NCBI RefSeq assembly: GCF_051401765.1
Contig: NW_027480600.1
Coordinates: 186,001 to 250,000, forward strand
Length of the DNA: 64,000 nt
Direction of reading: 5' to 3'
Source of the DNA: Calliopsis andreniformis
Taxonomy: Eukaryota > Arthropoda > Insecta > Hymenoptera > Andrenidae
Shown: positions 1-12,059 of the stretch, piece by piece
Layout: the number at the start of each line of letters is the position of its first letter
How positions within the stretch are numbered: position 1 is the stretch's first letter
Made by a program: the position numbers and the translations under genes
The notes under the pieces: model-generated
Told to the model about the DNA's origin: nothing
The model's input: the letters and a program-made list of their open reading frames with translations, nothing else
Databases searched by the model: none

Positions 1-802
1 ATCCTCATTCTTCAATCCTCAATACACAATCCTCAATACACAATCCTCAATCCTCAAACCTCAATCTTCAATCCTCAATACTCAATCTTCGATTCTCAAT
101 CCTCAATCCTCAATTCTCAATCCCCAATCCTCAATCTTCAACCCTCAATCCTCAATCCTCAATCCTCAATCCTCAATCATCAATCCTCAATCTTCAACAC
201 TCAATCATCAACCCTCAATCCTCAATCTTCTATCCTCAATCCTCAATCCTCGATCCTCAATCCTCAATCCTCAATCATCAATACTCAATGTTCAATCCTC
301 AATACTCAAACTTAAATCCTCAACCCTGAATCCTCAATCCACAATCCTCAATCCTCAATCATCAACCTTCAATCCTCAATACTCAATCTTCAATCCTCAA
401 TACTCAATCGTCAATCGTCAATTCTCATTCTTCAATCCTCAATACCCAATCCTCAATCCTCAATCCTCAATCCTCCATCCTCAATTCTCAATCCTCAATC
501 CTCAGTCCTCAGTCCTCAAACCTCAATCCTCAACCCTCAGCCCTCATTCTCAATCCTCAATCTTGAATCCTCAATCCTCAATCTTCAATCCTCAATACTC
601 AGTCTTCAATCGTCAATCCTCAATCCTCAATCCTCAGTCCTCACTCCTCAATCATCAATCCTCAATCTTCAATACTCAATCCTGAATCCTCAATCCTCAA
701 TCCTCAATACTCAATCCTCAATCCTCATCCTTCAATCCGCAATACTCAATCTTCAATCCTCAATCCTCAATCCTCAATCCTCAATCCTCAATTCTCAATC
801 CT

Positions 803-990
803 CAATATTCAACACACAACCCTCAACCATCAATCCTCAATACTCAACCATCAATCCTCAATTCTCAATACTCAATAGAATACCCTGAATTCTCATCGTT
901 CAATACTCAATCCACAAATATGAATAATCTAATCTCAACCCTCAAACATCAATCCTCAACACTCAATCCTCAACACTCAGTCCTCTCTCT
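803..990 (+). repeat. Module A, type copy (diverged in-register block)
   Basis: This is a block of about 190 bp whose monomers are strongly diverged yet mostly keep the 7-base step. Landmarks are AATATTCAACACACAACC at the left, TAGAATACCCTGAATTCTC at 876, CCACAAAAATCAATAATC further right, and CAGTCCTCTCTC at the end. Further copies have their TAGAAT anchor at 1856, 5685, 6819, 9029, 16276, 18388, 23328, 27545, 29565, 31677 and 35399. Variants are at 11199, 11780, 20558, 21139, 28175, 36823 and 39121. In subfamily I it normally sits 273 or 280 bp before a B module. A and B resemble each other around TAGAATA and CTCAACACTCAGTCC, so they are probably ancient duplicates. Confidence 0.85.
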
Positions 991-1118
991 CCAATCCTCC
1001 ATCCTCAATCCTCAATCTTCAATCCTCAATACTCAATCTTCAATCCTCAATCGTCAGTCCTCAAACCTCAATTCTGAATCCTCAATTCTGAATCCTCAAT
1101 CTTCAGCCCTCAGTACTC

Positions 1119-1132
1119 GACAATCAATTGTC
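1119..1132. other. Inverted repeat GACAAT-CA-ATTGTC in front of module B
   Basis: Six-base arms are separated by 2 bases, forming a perfect dyad 16 bases upstream of the TAGAAT anchor of B. The same or nearly the same element precedes other subfamily I B copies, for example near 2099, 5930, 7064, 9272, 16530, 18631, 23571, 29809, 31920 and 35641. In subfamily II it is replaced by CAACAATCAGTTG, which keeps a shorter dyad (CAAC-AATCA-GTTG). It could be a protein site, or simply a substitution pattern inherited with the module. Confidence 0.5.
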
Positions 1133-1256
1133 AATCCTCAATCCTCAATAGAATATCCTCAATTCACAGTTTTCAATACTCGTTACTCAATCTGCAATCT
1201 TCAAATCTCTATCCACAAACATTAATTCTCATCACTCAACCCTCAACACTCAGTCC
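1119..1256 (+). repeat. Module B, type copy (most widespread diverged block)
   Basis: This block of about 138 bp starts with a short dyad (1119-1132), then TAGAATATCCTCAATTCACA at 1149, CTGCAATCTTCAAATCTC, ATCCACAAACATTAATTC, and ends in CAACACTCAGTCC. Split into sevens it stays in monomer register. It is the most frequent module and spans the entire window, with late copies at 53515, 54857, 57978, 59306 and 63618. Subfamilies differ at fixed positions: TAGAATATCC early; TAGAATGTCC at 39401, 41393, 42490, 42937, 43692, 45713 and 46160; TAGAACGTCC at 43985, 46732 and later. No coding or RNA function is recognisable. Confidence 0.85.
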
Positions 1257-3849
1257 CCAAACCTCAATCTTCAATCCTCAATCCTCAATCCTCAATACTC
1301 AATCCTCAATCTTCAATCCTCAATAATCAATCTTCAATCCTCAATCCTCAACCCTCAATCCTCAATCCTCAATCCTCAATCCTCAATCGTCAATCCTCAA
1401 ACCTCAATCCTCAGCCCTCAGTCCTCAATCTTCAATACTCAATAATCAATCTCCAATCCTAGATCCTCAATCCCCAATCCTCAATCCTTAATTCTCAATC
1501 TTCCATCCTCAATGCTCAATCCTCAATCCTCAGTCCTCAGTCCTCAATCCTCAATCCTCAATCCTCAATCCTCAATCTTCAATCCTCAATACTCAATCTT
1601 CAATCCTCAATCCTCAATTCTCAATCGTCAATACTCAATCCTCGATCGCCAATCCTCAATCCCCAATACTCAATCTTCAATCCTCAATCCTCAATCCTCA
1701 ATCCTCATCGTTCAATCCTCAATACTCAATCTTCAATCCTCAATCCTCAATCCTCAATCCTCAATCCTCAATTCTCAATCCTCAATATTCAACACACAAC
1801 CCTCAACCATCAATCCTCAATACTCAACCATCAATCCTCAATTCTCAATACTCAATAGAATACCCTGAATTCTCATCGTTCAATACTCAATCCACAAAAA
1901 TCAATAATCTAATCTCAACCCTCAAACATCAATCCTCAACACTCAATCCTCAGCACTCAGTCCTCTCTCTTCAATCCTCCATCCTCAATCCTCAATCGTC
2001 AATCCTCAATACTCAATCTTCAATCCTCAATCGTCAGTCCTCAAACCTCAATTCTGAATCCTCAATTCTGAATCCTCAATCTTCAGCCCTCAGTACTCGA
2101 CAATCAATTGTCAATCCTCAATCCTCAATAGAATATCCTCAATTCACAGTTTTCAATACTCGATACTCAATCTGCAATCTTCAAATCTCTATCCACAAAC
2201 ATTAATTCTCATCACTCAACCCTCAACACTCAGTCCCCAAACCTCAATCTTCAATCCTCAATCCTCAATCCTCAATACTCAATCCTCAATCTTCAATCCT
2301 CAATAATCAATCTTCAATCCTCAATCCTCAACCCTCAATCCTCAATCCTCAATCCTCTATCCTCAATCGTCAATCCTCAATACTCAATCTTCAATCCTCA
2401 ATCCTCAATCCTCAATCCTCAATCCTCATTCTTCAATCCTCAATACCCAATCCTCAATCTTTAATCCTCAATCCTCAATCCTCAATTCTCAATCCTCAAT
2501 CCTCAGTCCTCAGTCCTCAAACCTCAATCCTAAACCCTCAGCCCTCATCCTCAATCCTCAATCCTTATTCCTCAATCCTCAACCTTCAATACTCAATCCT
2601 CAATCCTCAATCCTCAATCCTCAATCCTCAAACCCCATTCCTCAAACCTCAATCCTCAAACCTCAGTCCTCACCCTCAATTCTCAATCCTCAATCCTCAA
2701 TCCTCAAACCACAATCCTCAACCGTCAGTCCTCGTCCTCAATCCTCAACCCTCAATCCTCAATCCTCAATCTTCAATCATCAATACTCAATCTTCAATCA
2801 TCAATCCTCAATCTTCAATACTCAATCCTCAATCCTCAATTCTGAATCCTCAATACTAAACCATCAATCATCAATTCTCAATAGTCAATAGAACATCCTG
2901 AATTCTCAGGATTCAATACTAAAACCTCAAACCTCAAACCTCAGCCATCATCCTCAATCCTCAATCCTCAATCGTCAATCCTCAACCTTCAATCCTCGAC
3001 ACTCAACCTTCAACCCTCAATCCCCAATCCTCAATCGTCAAACCGTAATCCGCAATTCTCAGTCATCAATCCTCAACCTTCAATACTCAATCCTCAATCC
3101 TCAATCCTCAATCCTCAATCCTCAATCCCCATTCCTCAAACCTCAATCCTCAAACCTCAGTCCTCATCCTCAATTCTCAATCCTCAATCCTCAATCCTCA
3201 AACCACAATCCTCAACCGTCAGTCCTCGTCCTCAATCCTCAACCCTCAATCCTCAATCCTCAATCTTCAATCATCAATACTCAATCTTCAATCCTCAATC
3301 CTCAATCCTCAATCCTCAATCCTCATTCCTCAATCCTCAATCCTTAGTCCTCAGTCCTCAATCCTCATTTCTGAATTCTCAATCCTGAATCCTCAATCTT
3401 CAGCCCTCAGTCCTCAACAATCAGTTGTCGATTCTCAATCCTCAATAGAATATCACCAATTCACAGTTTTCAATACTCAATGCTCAATCTGCAATCATCA
3501 AATATCTAACCACAAACATCAATTCTCATCACACAACCCTCAACACTCAGTTCCCAATCCTCAATCTTCAATCCTCAATCCTCAATCCTCAATCCTCAAT
3601 CCTCAATCTTCAATCATCAATACTCAATCATCAATCCTCAATTCTCAATCCTCAATCCTCAATTCTCAATCCTCAATATTCAATACTCAATCCTCAGTCC
3701 TCAATTCTCAATCCTCAATCCTCGTTCCTCAAACCTCAATTCTCAACACTCAGTCCTCATCCTCAATTCTCAATTCTCAATCCTCAATCATCAACCTTCA
3801 ATCCTCTATACTCAATATTCAACCCTCAATACTCAATCCTCAATCGTCA

Positions 3850-5159
3850 ATCCTCATTCTTCAATCCTCAATACACAATCCTCAATACACAATCCTCAAT
3901 CCTCAAACCTCAATCTTCAATCCTCAATACTCAATCTTCGATTCTCAATCCTCAATCCTCAATCCTCAATCCTCAATCCTCAATCCTCAATCATCAACCT
4001 TCAATCCTCAATACTCAATCTTCAATCCTCAATACTCAATCCTCAATCGTCAATCCTCATTCTTCAATCCTCAATACCCAATCCTCAATCCTCAATCCTC
4101 AATCCTCCATCGTCAATCCTCAATCCTCAATCCTCAATCCTCAGTCACAATCCTCAATCTTCAATACTCAATCGTCAATCCTCAGTCCTCAATTCTCAAT
4201 CCTCAATCCTCGTTCCTCAATCCTCAATTCTCAACACTCAGTCCTCATCCTCAATTCTCAATTCTCAATCCTCAATCATCAACCTTCAATCCTCAATACT
4301 CAATATTCAACCCTCAATACTCAATCCTCAATCGTCAGTCCTCAATCCTCAATCCTCCAACATCAATTCTCAATCCTCAATCCTCAGTCCTCAGTCCTCA
4401 AACCTCAATCCTCAACCCTCAGCCCTCATTCTCAATCCTCAATCTTGAATCCTCAATTCTCAATCTTCAATCCTCAATACTCAGTCTTCAATCATCAATC
4501 CTCAATCCTCAATCCTCAATCCTCAATCCTCAATCCTCAATCATCAACCTTCAATCCTCAATACTCAATCTTCAATCCACAATACTCAATCCTCAATCGT
4601 CAATCCTCATTCTTCAATCCTCAATACCCAATCCTCAATCCTCAATCCTCAATCCTCCATCGTCAATCCTCAATCCTCAATCCTCAATCCTCAGTCACAA
4701 TCCTCAATCTTCAATACTCAATCGTCAATCCTCAGTCCTCAATTCTCAATCCTCAATCCTCGTTCCTCAATCCTCAATTCTCAACTCTCAGTCCTCATCC
4801 TCAATTCTCAATTCTCAATCCTCAATCATCAACCTTCAATCCTCAATACTCAATATTCAACCCTCAATACTCAATCTTCAATCCCCAATACTCAATCGTC
4901 AATCGTCAATTCTCATTCTTCAATCCTCAATACCCAATCCTCAATCCTCAATCCTCAATCCTCCATCCTCAATTCTCAATCCTCAATCCTCAGTCCTCAG
5001 TCCTCAAACCTCAATCCTCAACCCTCAGCCCTCATTCTCAATCCTCAATCTTGAATCCTCAATCCTCAATCTTCAATCCTCAATACTCAGTCTTCAATCG
5101 TCAATCCTCAATCCTCAATCCTCAATCCTCAATCCTCAATCATCAATCCTCAATCCTCA
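3850..5159 (+). repeat. Array block containing a 550-bp tandem duplication
   Basis: The block opens with a second copy of the first ~113 bases of the window (offset 3849) and then diverges from it. Within it, about 3965-4323 is repeated at 4515-4873 with a constant 550-bp offset. Shared landmarks are TCAGTCACAATCC at 4141 and 4691, and CCTCCATCGTCAATCC. The copies differ at single bases, for example CAATCCTCAATAC versus CAATCCACAATAC near 4576, and CAACACTCAG versus CAACTCTCAG near 4793. 550 is not a multiple of 7, so the unit includes hexamer slips (TCATCC). No gene seen. Confidence 0.8.
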
Positions 5160-7505
5160 ATCATCAACCTTCAATCCTCAATACTCAATCTTCAATCCTC
5201 AATACTCAATCCTCAATCGTCAATTCTCATTCTTCAATCCTCAATACCCAATCCTCAATCCTCAATCCTGAATCCTCCATCCTCAATTCTCAATCCTCAA
5301 TCATCTGTCCTCAGCCCGTAAACCTCAACCCTCAACCCTCAGCCCACACCCTCAATCCTCAATCCGGAATCCTCAATCCTCAATCTTCAATCCTCAATAC
5401 TCTGTCTTCAATCCTCAATCCTCAATCCTCAATCCTCAGTCCTCACTCCTCAATCATCAATCCTCAATCTTCAATACTCAATCCTGAATCCTCAATCCTC
5501 AATCCTCAGTCCTCAATACTCAATCCTCAATCCTCATCCTTCAATCCTCAATACTCAATCTTCAATCCTCAATCCTCAATCCTCAATCCTCAATCCTCAA
5601 TTCTCAATCCTCAATATTCAACACACAACCCCCAACCATCAATCCTCAATACTCAACCATCAATTCTCAATTCTCAATACTCAATAGAATACACTGAACT
5701 CTCATCGTTCAATACTCAATCCACAAAAATCAATATTCTAATCTCAACCCTCAAACATCAATCCTCAACACTCAATCCTCAACACTCAGTCCTCCCTCTT
5801 CAATCCTCCATCCTCAATCCTCAATCTTCAATCCTCAATACTCAATCTTCAATCCTCAATCGTCAGTCCTCAAACCTCAATTCTGAATCCTCAATTCTGA
5901 ATCCTCAATCTTCAGCCCTCAGTCCTCGACAATCAATTGTTAATCCTCAATCCTCAATAGAATATCCTCAATTCACAGTTTTCAATACTCGATACTCAAT
6001 CTGCAATCTTCAAATCTCTATCCACAGACATTAATTCTCATCACTCAACCCTCAACACTCAGTCCCCAAACCTCAATCCGCAATCCTCAATACTCAATCC
6101 TCAATCTTCAATCCTCAATAATCAATCTTCAATCCTCAATCCTCAACCCTCAATCCTCAATCCTCAATCCTCAATCCTGAATCCTCAATCCTCAATCTTC
6201 AATCCTCAATCATCAATCCTCAATCTTCAATACTCAATCCTCAATCCTCAATCCTCAATCCTCAATACTCAATCTTCAATCCTCAATCCTCAATCCTCAA
6301 TCCTCAATCATCAATCCTCAATCTTCAACACTCAATCATCAATCCTCAATCCTCAATCATCAACCTTCAATCCTCAATACTCAATCTTCAATCCTCAATA
6401 CTCAATCCTCAATCGTCAATTCTCATTCTTCAATCCTCAATACCCAATCCTCAATCCTCAATCCTCAATCCTGAATCCTCAATCCTGAATCCTCAATCCT
6501 CAATCCTCAATCTTCAATCCTCAATACTCTGTCTTCAATCCTCAATCCTCAATCCTCAATCCTCAGTCCTCACTCCTCAATCATCAATCCTCAATCTTCA
6601 ATACTCCATCCTGAATCCTCAATCCTCAATCCTCAATACTCAATCCTCAATCCTCAATCCTCATCCTTCAATCCTCAATACTCAATCTTCAATCCTCAAT
6701 CCTCAATCCTCAATCCTCAATCCTCAATCCTCAATTCTCAATCCTCAATATTCAACACACAACCCTCAACCATCAATCCTCAATACTCAACCATCAATCC
6801 TCAATTCTCAATACTCAATAGAATACCCTGAACTCTCATCGTTCAATACTCAATCCACAAAAATCAATATTCTAATCTCAACCCTCAAACATCAATCCTC
6901 AACACTCAATCCTCAACACTCAGTCCTCTCTCTTCAATCCTCCATCCTCAATCCTCAATCTTCAATCCTCAATACTCAATCTTCAATCCTCAATCGTCAG
7001 TCCTCAAACCTCAATTCTGAATCCTCAATTCTGAATCCTCAATCTTCAGCCATCAGTCCTCGACAATCAATTGTTAATCCTCAATCCTCAATAGAATATC
7101 CTCAATTCACAGTTTTCAATACTCGATACTCAATCTGCAATCTTCAAATCTCTATCCACAGACATTAATTCTCATCACTCAACCCTCAACACTCAGTCCC
7201 CAAACCTCAATCTTCAATCCTCAATCCTCAATCCTCAGTACTCAATCCTCAATCTTCAATCCTCAATAATCAATCTTCAATCCTCAATCCTCAACCCTCA
7301 ATCCTCAATCCTCAATCCACAATCCTGAATCCTCAATCCTCAATACTCAATCTTCAATCCTCAATCCTCAATCCTCAATCCTCAATCCTCATTCTTCAAT
7401 CCTCAATACCCAATCCTCAATCTTTAATCCACAATCCTCAATCCTCAATTCTCAATCCTCAATCCTCAGTCCTCAGTCCTCAGACCTCAATCCTAAACCC
7501 TCAGC
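5160..7505 (+). repeat. Two A/B higher-order units, 1,134-bp period
   Basis: A/B anchors lie at 5685/5958 and 6819/7092. Both offsets are 1,134 bp (162 monomers), and A to B is again 273 bp. The first unit carries an unusual stretch, ATCTGTCCTCAGCCCGTAAA near 5303, which returns at about 15901, 27170 and 29190 with one change (AGTCCGTAAA). That makes 5.16-5.7 kb the closest source for 15.76-16.28 kb. No gene seen. Confidence 0.8.
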
Positions 7506-7740
7506 CCTCATCCTCAATCCTCAATCCTTATTCCTCAATCCTCAACCTTCAATCCTCAATACACAATTTTCAATCCTCAATCCTCAATCCTCAATCCTCA
7601 ATCCTCAATCCTCAGTCCTCACTCCTCAATCCTCAATCCTTATTCCTCAATCCTCAACCTTCAATCCTCAATACACAATTTTCAATCCTCAATCCTCAAT
7701 CCTCAATCCTCAATCCTCAATCCTCAGTCCTCACTCCTCA
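7506..7740 (+). repeat. 112-bp (16-monomer) tandem duplication
   Basis: The landmark CCTTATTCC occurs at 7526 and 7638, each followed by CCTCAACCTTCAATCC, TACACAATTTTC and then CAGTCCTCACTCC. In the later copies of this block the spacing has become 119 bp (16983/17102 and 30272/30391), one monomer longer. Confidence 0.8.
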
Positions 7741-8146
7741 ATCATCAATCCTCAATCTTCAATACTCAGTCCTCAATCCTCAATCCTCAATCCTCAATAC
7801 TCAATCTTCAATCCTCAATCCTCAATCCTCAATCCTCAATCCTCAATCCTCAATCCTCAGTCATCAATCCTCAATCCTCAATACTCAGTCGTCAATCCTC
7901 AGTCCTCAATTCTCAGTCCTCAATCCTCATTCCTCAAACCTCAATCCTCAACCCTCAGTCCTCAATCTTCAATACTCAATAATCAATCTCCAATCCTAGA
8001 TCCTCAATCCCCAATCCTCAATCCTTAATCCTCAATCTTCAATCCTCAATCCCCAGTCCTCAATCTTCAATCCTCAATGCTCAATCCTCAATCCTCAATC
8101 CTCAGTCATCAGTCCTCAATCCTCAATCCTCAAACCTCAATCCTCA

Positions 8147-8350
8147 ACCGTCAGACCTCGTCCTCAAACCTCAATCCCGAATCCTCAATCCTGAATCGTC
8201 AATCTTCAGCCCACAGTCCTCAACAATCAGTTTTCAATCCTCAGTCCTCATTAGAATATCCTCAATTCTCAGTTTTCAATACTCAATCCCCAATCTTCAA
8301 TCTTCAAATCTCAGTCTACAAACATCATTTCGCATCACTCAACACTCAAC
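8147..8350 (+). repeat. Module C, type copy
   Basis: Diverged block with CCGTCAGACCTCGTCC at the left, CCTCATTAGAATATCC (anchor 8252), TCAGTCTACAAACATC and TTCGCATCACTC. Ten anchors were found: 8252, 13171, 15425, 17611, 22551, 24440, 26694, 28714, 30900 and 34622. All lie in the first 35.85 kb; none was seen in subfamily II. Copies differ by diagnostic bases (CAGACCTCG versus CAGTCCTCG; CATCATTTCG versus CATCAATTCG), which is what allows mosaic copies to be recognised. Confidence 0.8.
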
Positions 8351-10084
8351 ACTCAGTCCTCAATCTTCAGTCCTCAATCCTCAATCCTCAATCTTCTATC
8401 CTCAATACTCAATCTTCAATCCTCAATCCTCAATTCTCAATCCTCAGTCCTCAATCCTCAATCGCCAATCCTCAATCCCCAATCCTCAATCTTCAATCCT
8501 CAATCCTCAATCCTCAATCATCAATACTCAATGTTCAATTCTCAATACTCAACCTTCAATCCTCAACCCTCTATCCTCAATCCACAATACTCAATCCTCA
8601 ATCATCAACCTTCAATCCTCAATACTCAATATTCAATCCTCAATACTCAATCCTCAATCGCCAATCCTCAATCTTCAATCCTCAATGCTCAATCCTCAAT
8701 CCTCAATCCTCAGTCCTCAATCCTCAATCCTCAATCCTCAATCCTCAATCTTTAATCCTCAATACTCAATCTTCAATCCTCAATCCTCAATTCTCAATCG
8801 TTAATACTCAATCCTCGATCGCCAATCCTCAATCCCCAATCCTCAATCTTCAATCCTCAATCCTCATTCCTCAATCCTCATCGTTCAATCCTCAATACTC
8901 AATCTTCAATCCTCAATCCTCAATCCTCAATCCTCAATCCTCAATACTCAATCCTCAATATTCAACACACAACCCTCAACCATCAATCCTCAATACTCAA
9001 CCATCAATCCTCAATTCTCAATACTCAATAGAATACCCTGAATTCTCATCGTTCAATGCTCAATCCACAAAAATCAATAATCTAATCTCAACCCTCAAAC
9101 ATCAATCCTCAACACTCAATCCTCAACACTCAGTCCTCTCTCTTCAATCCTCCATCCTCAATCCTCAATCTTCAATCCTCAATACTCAATCTTCAATCCT
9201 CAATCGTCAGTCCTCAAACCTCAATTCTGAATCCTCAATTCTGAATCCTCAATCTTCAGCCCTCAGTACTCGACAATCAATTGTCAATCCTCAATCCTCA
9301 ATAGAATATCCTCAATTCACAGTTTTCAATACTCGATACTCAATCTGCAATCTTCAAATCTCTATCCACAAACATTAATTCTCATCACTCAACCCTCAAC
9401 ACTCAGTCCCCAAACCTCAATCTTCAATCCTCAATCCTCAATCCTCAATACTCAATCCTCAATCTTCAATCCTCAATAATCAATCTTCAATCCTCAATCC
9501 TCAACCCTCAATCCTCAATCCTCAATCCTCAATCCTCAATCCTCAATCCTCAATACTCAATCTTCAATCCTCAATCCTCAATCCTCAATCCTCAATCCTC
9601 ATTCTTCAATCCTCAATACCCAATCCTCAATCTTTAATCCTCAATCCTCAATCCTCAATTCTCAATCCTCAATCCTCAGTCCTCAGTCCTCAAACCTCAT
9701 TCCTAAACCCTCAGCCCTCATCCTCAATCCTCAATCCTTATTCCTCAGTCCTCAACTTTCAATCCTCAATACACAATTTTCAATCCTCAATCCTCAATCC
9801 TCAATCCTCAATCCTAAATCCTCAATCATCAATCCTCAATCTTCAATACTCAATCCTCAATCCTCAATCCTGAATCCTCAATACTAAACCATCAATCCTC
9901 AATTCTCAATACTCAATAGAACATCCTGAATTGTCAGGATTCAATACTAAAACCTCAAACCTCAAACCTCAGCCATCATCCTCAATCCTCAATCCTCAAT
10001 CGTCAATCCTCAACCTTCAATCCTCAACACTCAACCTTCAACCCTCAATCCCCAATCCTCAATCGTCAATCCGCAATCCGCAAT

Positions 10085-10600
10085 CCTCAGTCATCAATCC
10101 TCAATCCCCAATCCTCAGTCATCAATCCTCAAACCTCAGTCCCCATCCACAATTCTCAATCCTCAACCCTCAATCCTCAAACCACAATCCTCAACTGTCA
10201 GTCCTCGTCCTCAATCCTCAACCCTCAATCCTCAATCCTCAATCTTCAATCATCAACACTCAATCTTCAATCCTCAATCCTCAATCCTCAATACTCATTC
10301 CTCAATCCTCAATCTTCAGTCCTCAATACTCAATCTTCAATCCTCAATACTCAATCCTCAATCCTCAACATTCAATCCTCATTACTCAATCTTCAATCCT
10401 CAATCCGCAATCATCAATCCTCAATCCCCAATCCTCAGTCATCAATCCTCAAACCTCAGTCCCCATCCACAATTCTCAATCCTCAACCCTCAATCCTCAA
10501 ACCACAATCCTCAACTGTCAGTCCTCGTCCTCAATCCTCAACCCTCAATCCTCAATCCTCAATCTTCAATCATCAATACTCAATCTTCAATCCTCAATCC
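10085..10600 (+). repeat. 320-bp-spaced direct duplication
   Basis: A block of about 190 bp (CCCCAATCCTCAGTCATC, CAGTCCCCATCCACAATTC, CAACTGTCAGTCCTCGTCC) occurs at about 10,090-10,280 and again at 10,410-10,600 with a constant 320-bp offset (10121/10441; 10201/10521). The arrangement is retained in the later super-repeat copies, near 19.45/19.77 kb and 32.74/33.06 kb, so it predates them. Confidence 0.8.
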
Positions 10601-10897
10601 TCAATACTCAATCCTCATTCCTCAAACCTCAATCCTCAACCCTCAGTCCTTATCCTCAATTCTCAATTCTCAATCCTCAATCCTCAATCCTCAATCTTCA
10701 ATCCTCAATAATCAATTTTCAATCCTAGATCCTCAATCCCCAATCCTCAATCCTTAATCCTCAATCTTCAATCCTCAATACTCAATCTTCAATCCTTAGT
10801 CCTCAGTCCACAATCCTCAATTCTGAATTCTCAATCCTGAATCCTCAATCTTCAGCCCTCAGTCCTCAACAATCAGTTGTCAATTCTCAATCCTCAA

Positions 10898-12059
10898 TAG
10901 AATATCACCAATTCACAGTTTTCAATACTCAATGCTCAATCTGCAATCATCAAATATCTAACCACAAACATCAATTCTCATCACACAACCCTCAACACTC
11001 AGTTCCCAATCCTCAATCTTCAATCCTCAATCCTCAATCCTCAATCCTCAATCCTCAATCTTCAATCATCTATACTCAATCATCAATCCTCAATTCACAA
11101 TCCTCAATCCTCAATTCTCAATCCTCAATATTCAACACACAACCCTCAACCACCAATACTCAATACTCAACCATCAATCCTCAATTCTCAATGCTCAATA
11201 GAATACCCTGAATTCTCATCGTTCAATACTGAATCCACAAAAATCAATAATCAAATCTCAACCTTCAAACATCAATTCTCAACGCTCAATCCTCAACACT
11301 CAGCCCTCTATCTTCAATCCTCCGTCCTCATTCCTCAATCCTCAATCTTCAATCCTCAATACTCAATCTTCAATCCTCAATCCTCAGTCCTCAAACCTCA
11401 ATTCTGAATCCTCAACTCTGAATCCTCAATCATCAGCCCTCAGTCCTCGACAACCAATTGTCAATCCTCAATCCTCAATAGTATATCCTCAATTCACAGT
11501 TTTCAATACTCAATGCTCAATCTGCAATCATCAAATATCTAACCACAAACATCAATTCTCATCACACAACCCTCAACACTCAGTTCCCAATCCTCAATCT
11601 TCAATCCTTAATCCTCAAACCTCAATCCTCTATCCTCAATCTTCAATCATCAATACTCAATCATCAATCCTCAATTCTCAATCCTCAATCCTCAATTCTC
11701 AATCCTCAATATTCAACACACAACCCTCAACCACCAATACTCAATACTCAACCATCAATCCTCAATTCTCAATGCTCAATAGAATACCCTGAATTCTCAT
11801 CGTTCAATACTGAATCCACAAAAATCAATAATCAAATCTCAACCTTCAAACATCAATTCTCAACGCTCAATCCTCAACACTCAGCCCTCTCTCTTCAATC
11901 CTCCATCCTCATTCCTCAATCCTCAATCTTCAATCCTCAATACTCAATCTTCAATCCTCAATCCTCAGTCCTCAAACCTCAATTCTGAATCATCAACTCT
12001 GAATCCTCAATCTTCAGCCCTCAGTCCTCGACAACCAATTGTCAATCCTCAATCCTCAA
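10898..12059 (+). repeat. 581-bp (83-monomer) tandem doublet of A''/B''
   Basis: A'' anchors are at 11199 and 11780 and B'' anchors at 11479 and 12060, both exactly 581 bp apart. A'' to B'' is 280 bp, one monomer longer than the usual 273. B'' carries TAGTATATCC instead of TAGAATATCC. The block TCACACAACCCTCAACACTC also repeats at 10981/11562. The doublet is copied at 20558-21419, and a single A''/B'' pair is at 28175/28455. Confidence 0.85.

Larger units (their letters stand above)
1..3849 (+). repeat. Subfamily I array, first A/B higher-order units (980-bp period)
   Basis: This stretch has no gene. It holds two A+B module pairs: A anchors (TAGAAT) at 876 and 1856, B anchors at 1149 and 2129. 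Both are spaced exactly 980 bp (140 monomers), with 273 bp (39 monomers) from A to B. They are followed by a variant A' at 2889 (TAGAACATCC) and B' at 3446 (TAGAATATCACC), which recur as a linked series at 9917/10898, 19276/20257 and 32565/33546. The window begins inside a unit: bases 1 to about 113 reappear at 3850. Confidence 0.85.

Noticed and set aside
803..2230. Regularly spaced conserved blocks resembling a CRISPR array.
   Set aside because: The 'spacers' are the same heptamer repeat, spacing is hundreds of bases, the blocks are about 100-200 bp and not uniform, and there are no cas genes.
2529..2538. CCTAAACCCT, a 10-base match to the plant-type telomere repeat; also at about 7492 and in later copies.
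   Set aside because: It is a single occurrence inside a diverged monomer run, not in tandem, and is inherited with the surrounding block. No TTTAGGG or TTAGGG array is present.
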